From the NCBI GenBank assembly GCA_009835325.1, contig VXWP01000008.1, positions 1 to 37,581 on the forward strand: a stretch of 37,581 nt of DNA, in the 5' to 3' direction. This stretch comes from Gemmatimonadota bacterium. Lineage in GTDB: Bacteria > JAAXHH01. Both the position numbers and the translations under genes were made by a program. The notes below the pieces were generated by a model. It searched no databases, was not told where the DNA came from, and saw only the letters and a program-made list of their open reading frames with translations. How positions within the stretch are numbered: position 1 is the stretch's first letter; the number at the start of each line of letters is the position of its first letter. Below are positions 25,874 through 33,461 of the stretch, piece by piece.

Positions 25874-26689
25874 ATGACGATATTCGACCGCAACCTGTCG
25901 CGCAGAGGGTTCATGAAAACCGGAATAGCCGCTACGGCCGCGGGTGGCCTCGCCGGTTTGCGCAGCGCCCACGCCGCCCAGGACGCCCAGGCTGACCAGG
26001 CTGACCAGGCTGACCAGGAGAACCGCGACCCGGGCAGCGCTGAAGACCCCTACCTGACCCTCAGGAACACGCCCACGCCCCTCATCATGGACGCGCTGAC
26101 CCGGATTGGTTACGACCGCACCCGACTGGCCATGTCCCGCGCCGTGCGACCGATGTTCCCGGCCAGGGGCACCATCGCCGGGCCGGCGGTGACGACGAAA
26201 TACGAAGAAAGCGACATACCGACGACGAGGGACGATATCCGGACCCATGTATTCCGGCCGGTCGATGAGGCAAGGGCCGGGTCGATCTGGGTCACAGCCA
26301 GCGGCACCACGGAAATCCTCAGCATGTTCGGCGACGTGATCGTGCTCTCCTGCATGCAGCAGGGCTTGTCAGGTCTGGTAACCGACGGCGGCTGCCGGGA
26401 CATCGAGGGGATGGAGGAAGTCGGTTTGCCCGTTTACGCGGCAGGCACCTGTCTTTACGGCCCCGGTTCGGTCATTCGTCCCGTGGCCTCCGACGTTCCC
26501 GTGATCTGCGGCGGTATCGAAATCTCGCCCGGCGACGTGGTCGCCGCCGACGTGAACGGCGTTATGGCCTTTCCGGCTGAAGCGTTGACGGAAGTGATTC
26601 AGAAGATAGGCGAGCTTGAAGAGAAGGAAACCCGTTCGCGCCGGGCTATCGAAGAAGGCCTGCCGCTGGAGACGGCATACGAGTTCTAG
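25874..26689 (+). CDS. Tat-exported RraA-like protein (HMG/CHA aldolase superfamily)
   Basis: A 271-residue protein. Residues 8-34 form a twin-arginine signal (LSRRGFMK motif, then an Ala/Gly-rich hydrophobic stretch ending SAHAAQ). A low-complexity linker with Ala-Asp-Gln repeats (about 38-48) comes before the RraA-like domain. The domain shows 'RGTIAGPAVTTKY', 'LVTDGGCRDIEGM' with R175-D176 as in the aldolase active site, and 'ISPGDVVAADVNGVMAFP'. RraA-type proteins are usually cytoplasmic: aldolases of 4-hydroxy-4-methyl-2-oxoglutarate, or RNase E inhibitors. A secreted version is therefore unusual, and the Tat route would fit export of a folded, metal-bound enzyme. It is divergent from the LarA-like gene. 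The reaction is unassigned. Confidence 0.87.
   Translation: MTIFDRNLSRRGFMKTGIAATAAGGLAGLRSAHAAQDAQADQADQADQENRDPGSAEDPYLTLRNTPTPLIMDALTRIGYDRTRLAMSRAVRPMFPARGTIAGPAVTTKYEESDIPTTRDDIRTHVFRPVDEARAGSIWVTASGTTEILSMFGDVIVLSCMQQGLSGLVTDGGCRDIEGMEEVGLPVYAAGTCLYGPGSVIRPVASDVPVICGGIEISPGDVVAADVNGVMAFPAEALTEVIQKIGELEEKETRSRRAIEEGLPLETAYEF
25991..26017 (+). repeat. Three tandem 9-base repeats (GCTGACCAG)
   Basis: Three perfect in-frame copies of GCTGACCAG encode Ala-Asp-Gln three times in the linker just after the Tat signal of the RraA-like protein. A related degenerate copy (GACGCCCAG) precedes them. Copy number can vary without frameshift. Confidence 0.9.
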
Positions 26690-26906
26690 GCAGTGGTCCG
26701 GCTTTCCGGTCCGCATGTCCCCGGGCACGGCAAACGGAGCGCTAGGTCACGATAAACGACCTGCCGGGTCACATCCCGATGGACTTCCTGTGCAAGATTG
26801 GCTTATATTGCTCGTCGTTGTTCGGCTCGTAACTGGTGATTGATTCGCGACAGCCCTGAGGGTCCACAGGCATGCCCGCGGGAAACCTCCACCGGAGTGA
26901 ACGGAC

Positions 26907-27440
26907 TTGAAGACGTCTCGAAGGATCGGCTTCATCCTGTGCATGGTCCTCGTTGCCGCCGCTACGGGTTCCGCCCGTGCCCAGGGTGCGGAATTCGCCT
27001 TCCACGGCGGTCAGGCCGTCGAGGAATATGAGCGGGGCGGGGGCGGCAGCCTGGTCGTCAACCTGCCGACAGGCATCCGGACCGTTCACGTCGGAGCGCG
27101 GGCGACCTATCATGTGGCGGAAACGGACAATGAGGGCGAGAAGTCCCTGCTGTTGTACGGGGTGGACGCGGGCGTGACGCTGGTGTCGTCTCCCATTCTG
27201 GTGCGCGCGATGATCGGCGTGGGAAGGGCGCAGGACTCGGAGCAGACTGTGATCCGGGACGACGATACTCGGACGGCCACCACCACGACGACGAATACCT
27301 ACTACGCGCAACCGGGCGTGTTGATCGGGGCATCCCTCGGCCCCGCGTTCGTGGGGATCGAGGGCAGGTACATCAACCTGGAGAAGGGCGTGAGTACGGC
27401 GGCGGTCTACGCCATGGTCGGCTTCAAGGTAGGCCGGTAA
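26907..27440 (+). CDS. Small exported protein, probable outer-membrane beta-barrel
   Basis: A 177-residue protein with a Sec signal peptide (MKTSRRIGFILCMVLVAAA, cleavage near ARAQG). The mature part alternates hydrophobic and polar residues in strands such as 'VHVGARATYHV', 'LLLYGVDAGVTLV' and a terminal 'AVYAMVGFKVGR'. This resembles small outer-membrane barrels of the OmpW/OmpA-like size class, though the C-terminus ends in Arg, not the usual aromatic residue. A Thr-rich stretch (about 120-132) may be an external loop. The start is TTG at 26907 with GGAG at 26893-26896; the signal peptide makes this start convincing. No named family is recognised. The 217 bases before it (26690-26906) contain no gene that I can support. 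Confidence 0.65.
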   Translation: MKTSRRIGFILCMVLVAAATGSARAQGAEFAFHGGQAVEEYERGGGGSLVVNLPTGIRTVHVGARATYHVAETDNEGEKSLLLYGVDAGVTLVSSPILVRAMIGVGRAQDSEQTVIRDDDTRTATTTTTNTYYAQPGVLIGASLGPAFVGIEGRYINLEKGVSTAAVYAMVGFKVGR

Positions 27441-27454
27441 AGTCGGAGTACTCT

Positions 27455-27871
27455 ATGACGACACAAGAATCGTGCAGGAATGAAATCGACACGTTGCACC
27501 GATGTTTCGAAGACTGGTTCAACGGTCGCGTCCCCAGGACCGCAGAGGCCTTCGGCCGAATCGAAACCGCCCTCGGCGAGGCCTTCGTGATCGTCATGCC
27601 GCAGGGCAGTAAAGTCGAACGCGGACCGCTGCTGAAAGGTCTTTATGACGCCCACGCCGGCCGGCAGGGTATCCGTATCTGGATCGAAAACGTCCGGGTG
27701 CTGGAGGAAGACCGGGCGCTCGTCGTCGCGGAGTACGAGGAATGGCAGACGGAGGGCGGTGAGACGACTTCGAGGCACAGCACCGCGGTCTTCCGACGCA
27801 GTGAGGAGAAGCCGAACGGCCTGGAGTGGTTACGCGTGCACGAAACCTGGTTCGACCGCCGGCCTTCCTGA
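27455..27871 (+). CDS. NTF2-like/DUF4440-type small protein
   Basis: A 138-residue cytoplasmic protein with the length and pattern of the NTF2-like (SnoaL/DUF4440) cone fold. There is an N-terminal amphipathic helix ('IDTLHRCFEDWFNG'), a middle strand 'GEAFVIVMPQGSKVERGPLL', then long antiparallel strands 'RIWIENVRVLEEDRALVVAEYEEW' (two segments) and 'TAVFRRS', ending 'WLRVHETWF'. GGAG at 27444-27447 supports ATG at 27455, 14 bases after the preceding stop, so the two small genes are probably co-transcribed. Such proteins can be ketosteroid-isomerase-like enzymes, polyketide cyclases or ligand binders, and nothing here picks one. It converges with the Ldh-family gene across 40 bases that show no clear terminator. 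Confidence 0.7.
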   Translation: MTTQESCRNEIDTLHRCFEDWFNGRVPRTAEAFGRIETALGEAFVIVMPQGSKVERGPLLKGLYDAHAGRQGIRIWIENVRVLEEDRALVVAEYEEWQTEGGETTSRHSTAVFRRSEEKPNGLEWLRVHETWFDRRPS

Positions 27872-27911
27872 CTTGCCTTGTATATCCGTCTCCGGTAAGC
27901 GTCCTTTCGAT

Positions 27912-28928
27912 TCAGAACCGCGTGGATTCGTACGCCCCGTAGGGCGGCTCTACGTCGAATTCGCGCGCGATGTCTTCCAGTTTCCCGCGGTGTTCGTCGC
28001 TCAGCGGGACGCCCTTCGCCTCGTTCTCACTTTCCCACCGCCACTCCATGCCGCCGGGCAGCTCCGCGTGGGGCATGCCCGGGAACGGCCTCATTTTCCT
28101 CGCCTTCGATACGAACTCGTCCAGGGTCCGCTCGAACTCGTCCAGATCCATGAAATGATCGATCTTCATGGCGAGCAGGAAAGCGCCCTGGTTGGATTCC
28201 CATTTTGAACGGGGCGGTTGTAATTCGGGCTTCCAGATGCCGGCCAGGATGCCGCCGAGCGCCTGCAGGGCGACCGCGAGACCCAGGCTCTTGGCGAACA
28301 GGGCAAAGTGTTCCTGGAAGAGTTCGTCCTTGTATCCCATGAATACTGCGGCCATGTCGAGCACCAGGGGGGGCTGGTTCCGTGTGGGGAAGGCCAGGCT
28401 CATGGGCGAGCCGCCGCTTGCGGACATGATTACGTTTTCGGGGTCGAGGGCGACGCGGTGGGTGGACAGCGCCCAGCCCACGCACCCGTGCTCGAGGGCC
28501 ATGCGCGAGTAGTTTCCGGCCGCGCCGAAGTGGTAATGATTCCGCGTGACCGCCGCGCCGAGGCCATGGGCCAGCGCTTTTTCTATGGCGGTCTCCATGC
28601 CCCGGTGGGACGGGCCGTACCCCATGCCCCCGTCCCCGTCAAGTACCAGTACGGTCTCCGATTCTCGTACCGTCGTCACGTCGGGACGCGGGTTCACGTC
28701 GCCGTCGCGAAGTTTCGGCAGGTATCCGAGCGCTTGCTGCGTACCGTGACTGTAGACGCAGCGCTTGTCGGCCGTGGCGAGAATCCTGCCCATCAGTCCC
28801 GCTTCATCGACGCCCATGCCGGCCGAAACGAAAAGCTCCGCGGTGAATGCCGCATGGGTTTCGTACGGTACCCTGATGCCATGGTCCGGCGGGGTATTGC
28901 GCATAGGAATGGTGGTCATGCTTCGCAT
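27912..28928 (-). CDS. Ldh-family NAD(P)-dependent oxidoreductase (malate/L-sulfolactate/ureidoglycolate dehydrogenase type)
   Basis: A 338-residue member of the Ldh_2 family, a fold distinct from classical malate and lactate dehydrogenases. Recognisable segments are 'CVYSHGTQQALGYLPKL' (57-73), 'DGDGGMGYGP' (97-106) and the NAD-contact region 'RNHYHFGAAGNYSRMAL' (129-145). It reduces a 2-keto acid or oxidises a 2-hydroxy acid with NAD(P). The ATG at 28928 is used here; ATG at 28919 is possible and neither has a strong ribosome site. It is the last gene of the minus-strand run downstream of the M14 peptidase-like gene, separated by 55 bases that contain a tandem duplication. Nearby LarA-like and RraA-like genes also suggest hydroxy/keto-acid chemistry, although they are not in one operon. 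Confidence 0.92.
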   Translation of the reverse strand: MRSMTTIPMRNTPPDHGIRVPYETHAAFTAELFVSAGMGVDEAGLMGRILATADKRCVYSHGTQQALGYLPKLRDGDVNPRPDVTTVRESETVLVLDGDGGMGYGPSHRGMETAIEKALAHGLGAAVTRNHYHFGAAGNYSRMALEHGCVGWALSTHRVALDPENVIMSASGGSPMSLAFPTRNQPPLVLDMAAVFMGYKDELFQEHFALFAKSLGLAVALQALGGILAGIWKPELQPPRSKWESNQGAFLLAMKIDHFMDLDEFERTLDEFVSKARKMRPFPGMPHAELPGGMEWRWESENEAKGVPLSDEHRGKLEDIAREFDVEPPYGAYESTRF

Positions 28929-28962
28929 CGCCTTTCTGTTGCAGCCGTGGTCGTCCCTGTCG

Positions 28963-29000
28963 TGCTACTCTGTCACTGCCATGCTACTCCGTCACGGCCG
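28963..29000. repeat. Imperfect 19-base tandem duplication at the M14 gene stop
   Basis: Two adjacent 19-base units (28963-28981 and 28982-29000) match at 16 of 19 positions, beginning TGCTACTC. The second unit contains the stop codon of the M14 gene (minus-strand TAG at 28984-28986); the first continues into the gap before the Ldh-family gene. Confidence 0.75.
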
Positions 29001-31689
29001 CCCCCGCGTGGGCCGGACCACGGAAGATCGCATTCATAAAAAGGATATTCAGGCCGTCCATGTAGGCCCTGAAGTTCGGGTCTGCCGTGAATCCGATGGC
29101 CAGGCCGCGGCCGTGCTGCTCTTCCATGAGCAGGGGCTTGTAGGCCAGCTGTTGCGTGCTGCCTTCCCAGGCGAAACCGCTGGCAAGGACTTCGTCGGGA
29201 CCCAGAAAGACCGCGACGTTGTTGCCGGCGTCCAGCTTGAGCGGCTTGAAGATCGAGCTGCCGCTGACCAGGGCGTTCACGGTACGGTCCCTGCCGGACG
29301 CCAGCCAGTGGTCCGGATCGAGTCCGGCCTTGAGGAGCACGCCCTGCGTGGACGGCGGTGCGGGATCATCGGGATTCAATGACCGAAGGTATTCGTCTTC
29401 CGTCTCGTAAATGCGTCCGGAAGCGTTTCCGTCACCGGAATCGCCATCGCCGCCGTCTTCTTCGGCCTCGTCTTCCCTGGTCGTCGATAGCAGGCCGGTC
29501 GATTCTGACGCCAGGTAAGCCGTGGCGCCGGCCCCCAGTCCGACCACCGTGCCGCCGCCGCGCACCCATTCCCTGATACGACGGGCTCCCCGTTCACCGA
29601 GCACGGTGCCGTAGGTGCCGCCGAATCCGGGGTCCGGCAGCAGCAGCACGTCGAAGTCTCTCAGGTCGGCCGTGGCGAGCTGGCGCGTCCGGATGGCCGT
29701 TACCGGGTATCCGATCTGGCGTTCGACGACGAAACGGGTGGCGCCCGCGTTGTACGCGCGGGTGGGCCGGTCCCACGCGAGGGCGATGCGCGGCTTGCGC
29801 ATGAAGACCACGTTGTTGCTGCCGAAGTTGGGTCCTTCATCGACCCAGCCGGTGTCCGTCGCGATGACCTCCGCGCCCGAGGATGCGGAGATTCGCGACA
29901 GTGTCTCGTGCAGGTGATCCGGGTTGTCCTTGACCTTGAAGATCAACGTGCCGGACGGATAGCGCCGGTCTCCCTGCACGAAGGCCAGGTCGGTGCTGAA
30001 CACCCTGAGCCCGGCCCGGTGGGACGCGGCCAGCAGTCGTCCTGCGGCCTGGGTGCCCCAGGGCACCAGGTAGGCGACTTCCGCCCGTCCTCCCTGGATC
30101 GCACCCGGTGGGATCATGTCAGGATCGACCAGGGTGAGGTCGCCTTCAATCGTCCGACTCGCGGCCACGGCCTCCACGTTGTACATCAGCGGGAACGACC
30201 ACGCGGTCACGTCGTAGATCTGGTCCCCAATGCCCTTGCTCCTTCGACGCTCCTGCTCCTCGATGAAGTCGTCATCCATGGGTACGTGCCTGTCCAGGAG
30301 CGTGCGGATCAGGCGCTTGGCCGGCTGGGCGAGAGAAATGACGTAACTGCCCGCGGGATAGGTCGCTCCGCCGGACCGGAAGTCCGATCCGGCCTGGTGC
30401 ACCTCGACGCCGTGACGGTCCATGAGCCAGGCCAGCTTGTCCACCCCCGAGGTATTGCTGTCCGGCCTGCGCGGAAGGATGTAGGCCCTGATGTCCTCGC
30501 TGCGGCCTTCCTCGATCGCCGACTGCCGGTAGGCGTAAAAGTCCGCCAGGAGCTTCTCCCGGTGGATCGCGGCCGTCTCGCTGGTGGCAATGGATGCGAC
30601 GAAGTGGTGCCTTACCGTGTCCCTGAAGTGCATCACCGACGCGTCGCTTCTCCGGACGACGAGTCCCCGGGCCGAAGCCTGTTCGTAGGTCATGGCCACG
30701 CTACCGTAATAGGACGGCCAGCTGGCGCCGTAACCCGGATAGAAGGCGTCGAAAATCTCCCGGGTAAAGTAGGAGAACCCGTAGTGATCGAACCACTTCG
30801 CGTTGTTGCGGCCGAAAAGCTGGAGGTTCTCGCGCTGGTCCCGGGCCAGGTGCGGGTTGTAGGGTATCGCCTCCGGCGCGAAGTAGTAGGTGGTATTGGA
30901 ACCCATTTCGTGCAGGTCGACGAAAACGGGCGGGTAGTAGTCCTGCAGGACCTTCACCCGGCCCAGGGTCTCGGGATGGTTCAGCGAAATCCAATCGCGG
31001 TTCAGGTCGAAGTAGTAGTGGTTGGTCCGTCCGCCGGGCCACGGTTCGTTGTGCTCGGCCGCCAGCGGACTGGCGTTCGGCTCCAGGCCTTCGGCGATCT
31101 CGAAATTGTGGACGAACCGGTCCCGTCCGTCCGGATTCTGGACCGGGTCGATCATCACGATCGTCTCTTCGAGGATATGGTCCACGACCGGGTCGTTTCG
31201 GGCCGCCAGCAGGTGATAGGCCGTGAACAGCGCCGCATCCCCGGGGGAGATTTCGTTACCGTGGACGGCGTAGCTCAGGTTGACGATTACCGGCAGCGAA
31301 GCGATCAGGCTGTCGGCGCTCGAACGGGACGTTATTCTGGGGTCGGCCAGCCGTTTCATGCCCGCGCTGACTTCCGGCAGCGCGCCGATCCGTTCCGGCG
31401 AACCTACAAAAGCGTACACCAGCTTCCGCCCTTCCCAGGACCGGGCATACTCGAGCACGCGCACCTGGCCGGGCAAAGCCGACTCGAGCGCTTCCAGGTA
31501 CGCTATCAGTCCCGCGCTGGGCGTGATCCGGTCCCCGATCCGGTAGCCCAGGACCTCCTCCGCGGTGGGCACCGCGGGATCGTACTCGGTGCCGGGCCAG
31601 TATTCGAAGTCCTGCGCTCCAGCTGCCCGGGGGATCATCCCGGCGAGTAGAACCAGGCAAAAAAGCGGCAGGACGGTGAGCCTCTTCAT
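28984..31689 (-). CDS. Secreted M14-family zinc carboxypeptidase-like protein
   Basis: A 901-residue exported peptidase-like protein. The signal peptide spans about 1-25 (cleavage near AAGAQ). The M14 zinc ligands are H143 and E146 in 'VHGNEIS' and H260 in 'VFVDLHEMG'. A substrate-binding Asn-Arg pair is likely in 'PVQNPDGRDRF' (185-189). The remaining 600 residues include a region resembling a class I glutamine-amidotransferase/flavodoxin fold ('FDVLLLPDPGFGG', 'GGGTVVGLGAGATAYL') with a highly acidic insert after it. This architecture is common in large periplasmic M14 proteins of environmental bacteria. A near-perfect GAGGAGGT ribosome site precedes ATG at 31689, suggesting strong translation. 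It may trim peptides in the periplasm. It follows an oligopeptide-binding protein and two dioxygenase genes on the same strand. Confidence 0.9.
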   Translation of the reverse strand: MKRLTVLPLFCLVLLAGMIPRAAGAQDFEYWPGTEYDPAVPTAEEVLGYRIGDRITPSAGLIAYLEALESALPGQVRVLEYARSWEGRKLVYAFVGSPERIGALPEVSAGMKRLADPRITSRSSADSLIASLPVIVNLSYAVHGNEISPGDAALFTAYHLLAARNDPVVDHILEETIVMIDPVQNPDGRDRFVHNFEIAEGLEPNASPLAAEHNEPWPGGRTNHYYFDLNRDWISLNHPETLGRVKVLQDYYPPVFVDLHEMGSNTTYYFAPEAIPYNPHLARDQRENLQLFGRNNAKWFDHYGFSYFTREIFDAFYPGYGASWPSYYGSVAMTYEQASARGLVVRRSDASVMHFRDTVRHHFVASIATSETAAIHREKLLADFYAYRQSAIEEGRSEDIRAYILPRRPDSNTSGVDKLAWLMDRHGVEVHQAGSDFRSGGATYPAGSYVISLAQPAKRLIRTLLDRHVPMDDDFIEEQERRRSKGIGDQIYDVTAWSFPLMYNVEAVAASRTIEGDLTLVDPDMIPPGAIQGGRAEVAYLVPWGTQAAGRLLAASHRAGLRVFSTDLAFVQGDRRYPSGTLIFKVKDNPDHLHETLSRISASSGAEVIATDTGWVDEGPNFGSNNVVFMRKPRIALAWDRPTRAYNAGATRFVVERQIGYPVTAIRTRQLATADLRDFDVLLLPDPGFGGTYGTVLGERGARRIREWVRGGGTVVGLGAGATAYLASESTGLLSTTREDEAEEDGGDGDSGDGNASGRIYETEDEYLRSLNPDDPAPPSTQGVLLKAGLDPDHWLASGRDRTVNALVSGSSIFKPLKLDAGNNVAVFLGPDEVLASGFAWEGSTQQLAYKPLLMEEQHGRGLAIGFTADPNFRAYMDGLNILFMNAIFRGPAHAGAAVTE

Positions 31690-31725
31690 CGATATACCTC
31701 CTCACACACGGTCTGGGCGGTGCAT

Positions 31726-32535
31726 TCAGGAAACTTCGTTGGAGTAAATGAGCGGGTTCTGTGTATCGTCATCCAGCGGGTCGCCTATTTCGATCGTATC
31801 CAGGATCCGGTTCGGAAGCACGTTGGGGATGCCGTTGAACGTGCTGTGGTCGGGCATGTAGGCGCAGGTGAAGGCGCGGCGCGGCCAGGGCGTCATGTTC
31901 GCGTTGGCGGCGTGTACGATCAGCCCGTTGTGGAAGGAACATCCGCCCGCCGGCATGACGACGGGAACGGGGTCCATCCGGCCGAGATCGGGGTAGGCAT
32001 CGAACATGGCCCCCACCTGTTTCCCCGCCGCCGGATAGTCGTCGCGCCGCTTCCTGTGCGACCCGGGCATGAAGAACATGCAGCCGTTCTGGACGGTGAC
32101 TTCATCCAGGGCGACCCAGATGGTGATGGCGTGCTCCGACGCGAAGGACCACTTGGTATTGTCCTGGTGCCACGTGGTGGGATTGGCCCAGGGCAGTTTG
32201 GTCAGGACCTGGTCGTGCCAGATCCGGATTCCGTCGACCCCCTCCAGGTCGGCCGCCATTTTGCCCAGCCGGCCGTCCAGCATCAGCGCGCGGACGCCTA
32301 CGTGATCCATCCACAGGTTGATCCGCTGCCGGAATACGGCTTCGTCATCCGCCGTTACCTTTCTGGCCAGGTGGTAGGACCCTTCGGGCAGCCGGTTCCG
32401 GTCCCGTAGTGAGACCGCCTCATCCACCGCGGACCGCCAGGTCTCCAGTTCTGATTCGTTCAGGAAGTCTTCTATGATGAGAAAGCCGTTTTCCCGGTAG
32501 GAGGCAATCTGTTCGCTCGTCAGTCGATGGTTCAT
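31726..32535 (-). CDS. Phytanoyl-CoA dioxygenase (PhyH)-family protein, copy 1
   Basis: A 269-residue Fe(II)/2-oxoglutarate oxygenase-like protein. The facial triad is H123-x-D125 ('TWHQDNTKW') and a distal His, most likely H208 ('GLIVHAANAN'). R219 or R220 is suited to bind the 2-oxoglutarate carboxylate. The N-terminus 'SEQIASYRENGFLIIEDFL' is typical of the family. It lies 13 bases downstream of another PhyH-like gene and 36 bases upstream of the M14 peptidase gene. The two PhyH proteins share the fold and motif order but little else by eye, so they may act on different positions or substrates. Environmental PhyH proteins hydroxylate diverse small molecules, so phytanoyl-CoA is not a safe substrate call. 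Confidence 0.92.
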   Translation of the reverse strand: MNHRLTSEQIASYRENGFLIIEDFLNESELETWRSAVDEAVSLRDRNRLPEGSYHLARKVTADDEAVFRQRINLWMDHVGVRALMLDGRLGKMAADLEGVDGIRIWHDQVLTKLPWANPTTWHQDNTKWSFASEHAITIWVALDEVTVQNGCMFFMPGSHRKRRDDYPAAGKQVGAMFDAYPDLGRMDPVPVVMPAGGCSFHNGLIVHAANANMTPWPRRAFTCAYMPDHSTFNGIPNVLPNRILDTIEIGDPLDDDTQNPLIYSNEVS

Positions 32536-32548
32536 TTATCGCGCTCCG

Positions 32549-33400
32549 TCATGCGGACCAGACCCGGGGGAACAGGTCGCAGGCCATAGGATCTCCCGGG
32601 GCGAGCCCGCCGGTTTCCGTGGGGGAAATCTCCCAGGGCCGGGTCGCGAACCGGGCGTCGTCTCCGAGCCATCGGGTGGCCAGTACCCGACGCGCATCGG
32701 TGAGGGACTGGTTGCCCGCCGCGCCGTGCAGCGTGCACATGTGGAACGCGATGACGTCGCCGGGTTCCATGTCCCACGCCAGGATCTCGTAGTCCTCCGG
32801 GTGTTCGTCGATGGGCGGCACGTCCTCGAAGGGACGGTCCTCGAGCATGGGTTTCGCGGAGGCGTCCTCGATGGTGTAATTGCTTTCCGTGGCGAACTTG
32901 CGGGGTACGAACCAGCGGCCCCAGTCGTGGGAACCCCGGACGAACTGCACGCAAGACGCTTTCGAAACGGGGTCCAGCGGCATCCACAGGGATACGTTCT
33001 GGCGGCCGTTCACCGGGTAATAGGGCTGGTCGTGGTGCCAGGGCGTCCGTTTGAGCGTGCCGGGCCATTTGACCAGGAGGTGTTCGTGATAGAAAACGGA
33101 ACTCCGCGATTCCATGAGCCGCGCCGTCATGGCGCCCACGGGCGAGTGGAACACGAAGTCGCGGTACTCGGGAATCCGCTGCCAGTTGCAGTAATCGTCG
33201 ACGAAACCGCCCCGGTCCGCTTCTCCCGCCTTCAGGGTACCCGCGTAATCGCTGGGTTCGGCCAGGTTGCGGGACACGCCGGCTTCCACGACGGACACCC
33301 AGTGCGGATCGAAGGCCCGCCGTATGCACACCGCGCCGTCTTCCCGGTATTGCCGTACGATGTCTTCGGTTACGATTCCTTCCGCATACAAGTCCCGCAC
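32549..33400 (-). CDS. Phytanoyl-CoA dioxygenase (PhyH)-family protein, copy 2
   Basis: A 283-residue Fe(II)/2-oxoglutarate oxygenase-like protein. Metal ligands are H122-x-D124 ('PWHHDQPYY') and H225 ('CTLHGAAGN'), with R237 or R238 for 2-oxoglutarate. 'MEPGDVIAFHMCTLHGA' is the typical strand leading to the distal His. The start is GTG at 33400, preceded by a purine-rich AGGAAGGAG stretch very close to it; a downstream start at residue 4 or later is possible. It lies 51 bases after the substrate-binding-protein gene, with a tandem repeat in the gap, and 13 bases before the other PhyH gene. Ectoine/proline-hydroxylase-like members of this superfamily share the 'WHxD' context, so small polar substrates are plausible. 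Substrate is unassigned. Confidence 0.9.
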   Translation of the reverse strand: MRDLYAEGIVTEDIVRQYREDGAVCIRRAFDPHWVSVVEAGVSRNLAEPSDYAGTLKAGEADRGGFVDDYCNWQRIPEYRDFVFHSPVGAMTARLMESRSSVFYHEHLLVKWPGTLKRTPWHHDQPYYPVNGRQNVSLWMPLDPVSKASCVQFVRGSHDWGRWFVPRKFATESNYTIEDASAKPMLEDRPFEDVPPIDEHPEDYEILAWDMEPGDVIAFHMCTLHGAAGNQSLTDARRVLATRWLGDDARFATRPWEISPTETGGLAPGDPMACDLFPRVWSA

Positions 33401-33422
33401 GCTCCTTCCTATCGACCTTCCT

Positions 33423-33461
33423 CAGCGCCGGCGTCTTCAGTGCCGGCGTCTTCAGTGCCGG
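33423..33461. repeat. 15-base tandem repeat, about 2.6 copies, over a stop codon
   Basis: Units 33423-33437 and 33438-33452 match at 14 of 15 bases (CAGYGCCGGCGTCTT), followed by a 9-base partial third copy to 33461. The stop codon of the substrate-binding-protein gene (33452-33454) lies at the last unit boundary. The same boundary is repeated in frame further out, so earlier copies look like duplicated gene ends. Confidence 0.85.

Noticed and set aside
29908-31650. Open plus-strand frame of about 580 codons opposite the M14 gene
   Set aside because: The M14 zinc ligands, signal peptide and strong ribosome site identify the minus strand as coding.
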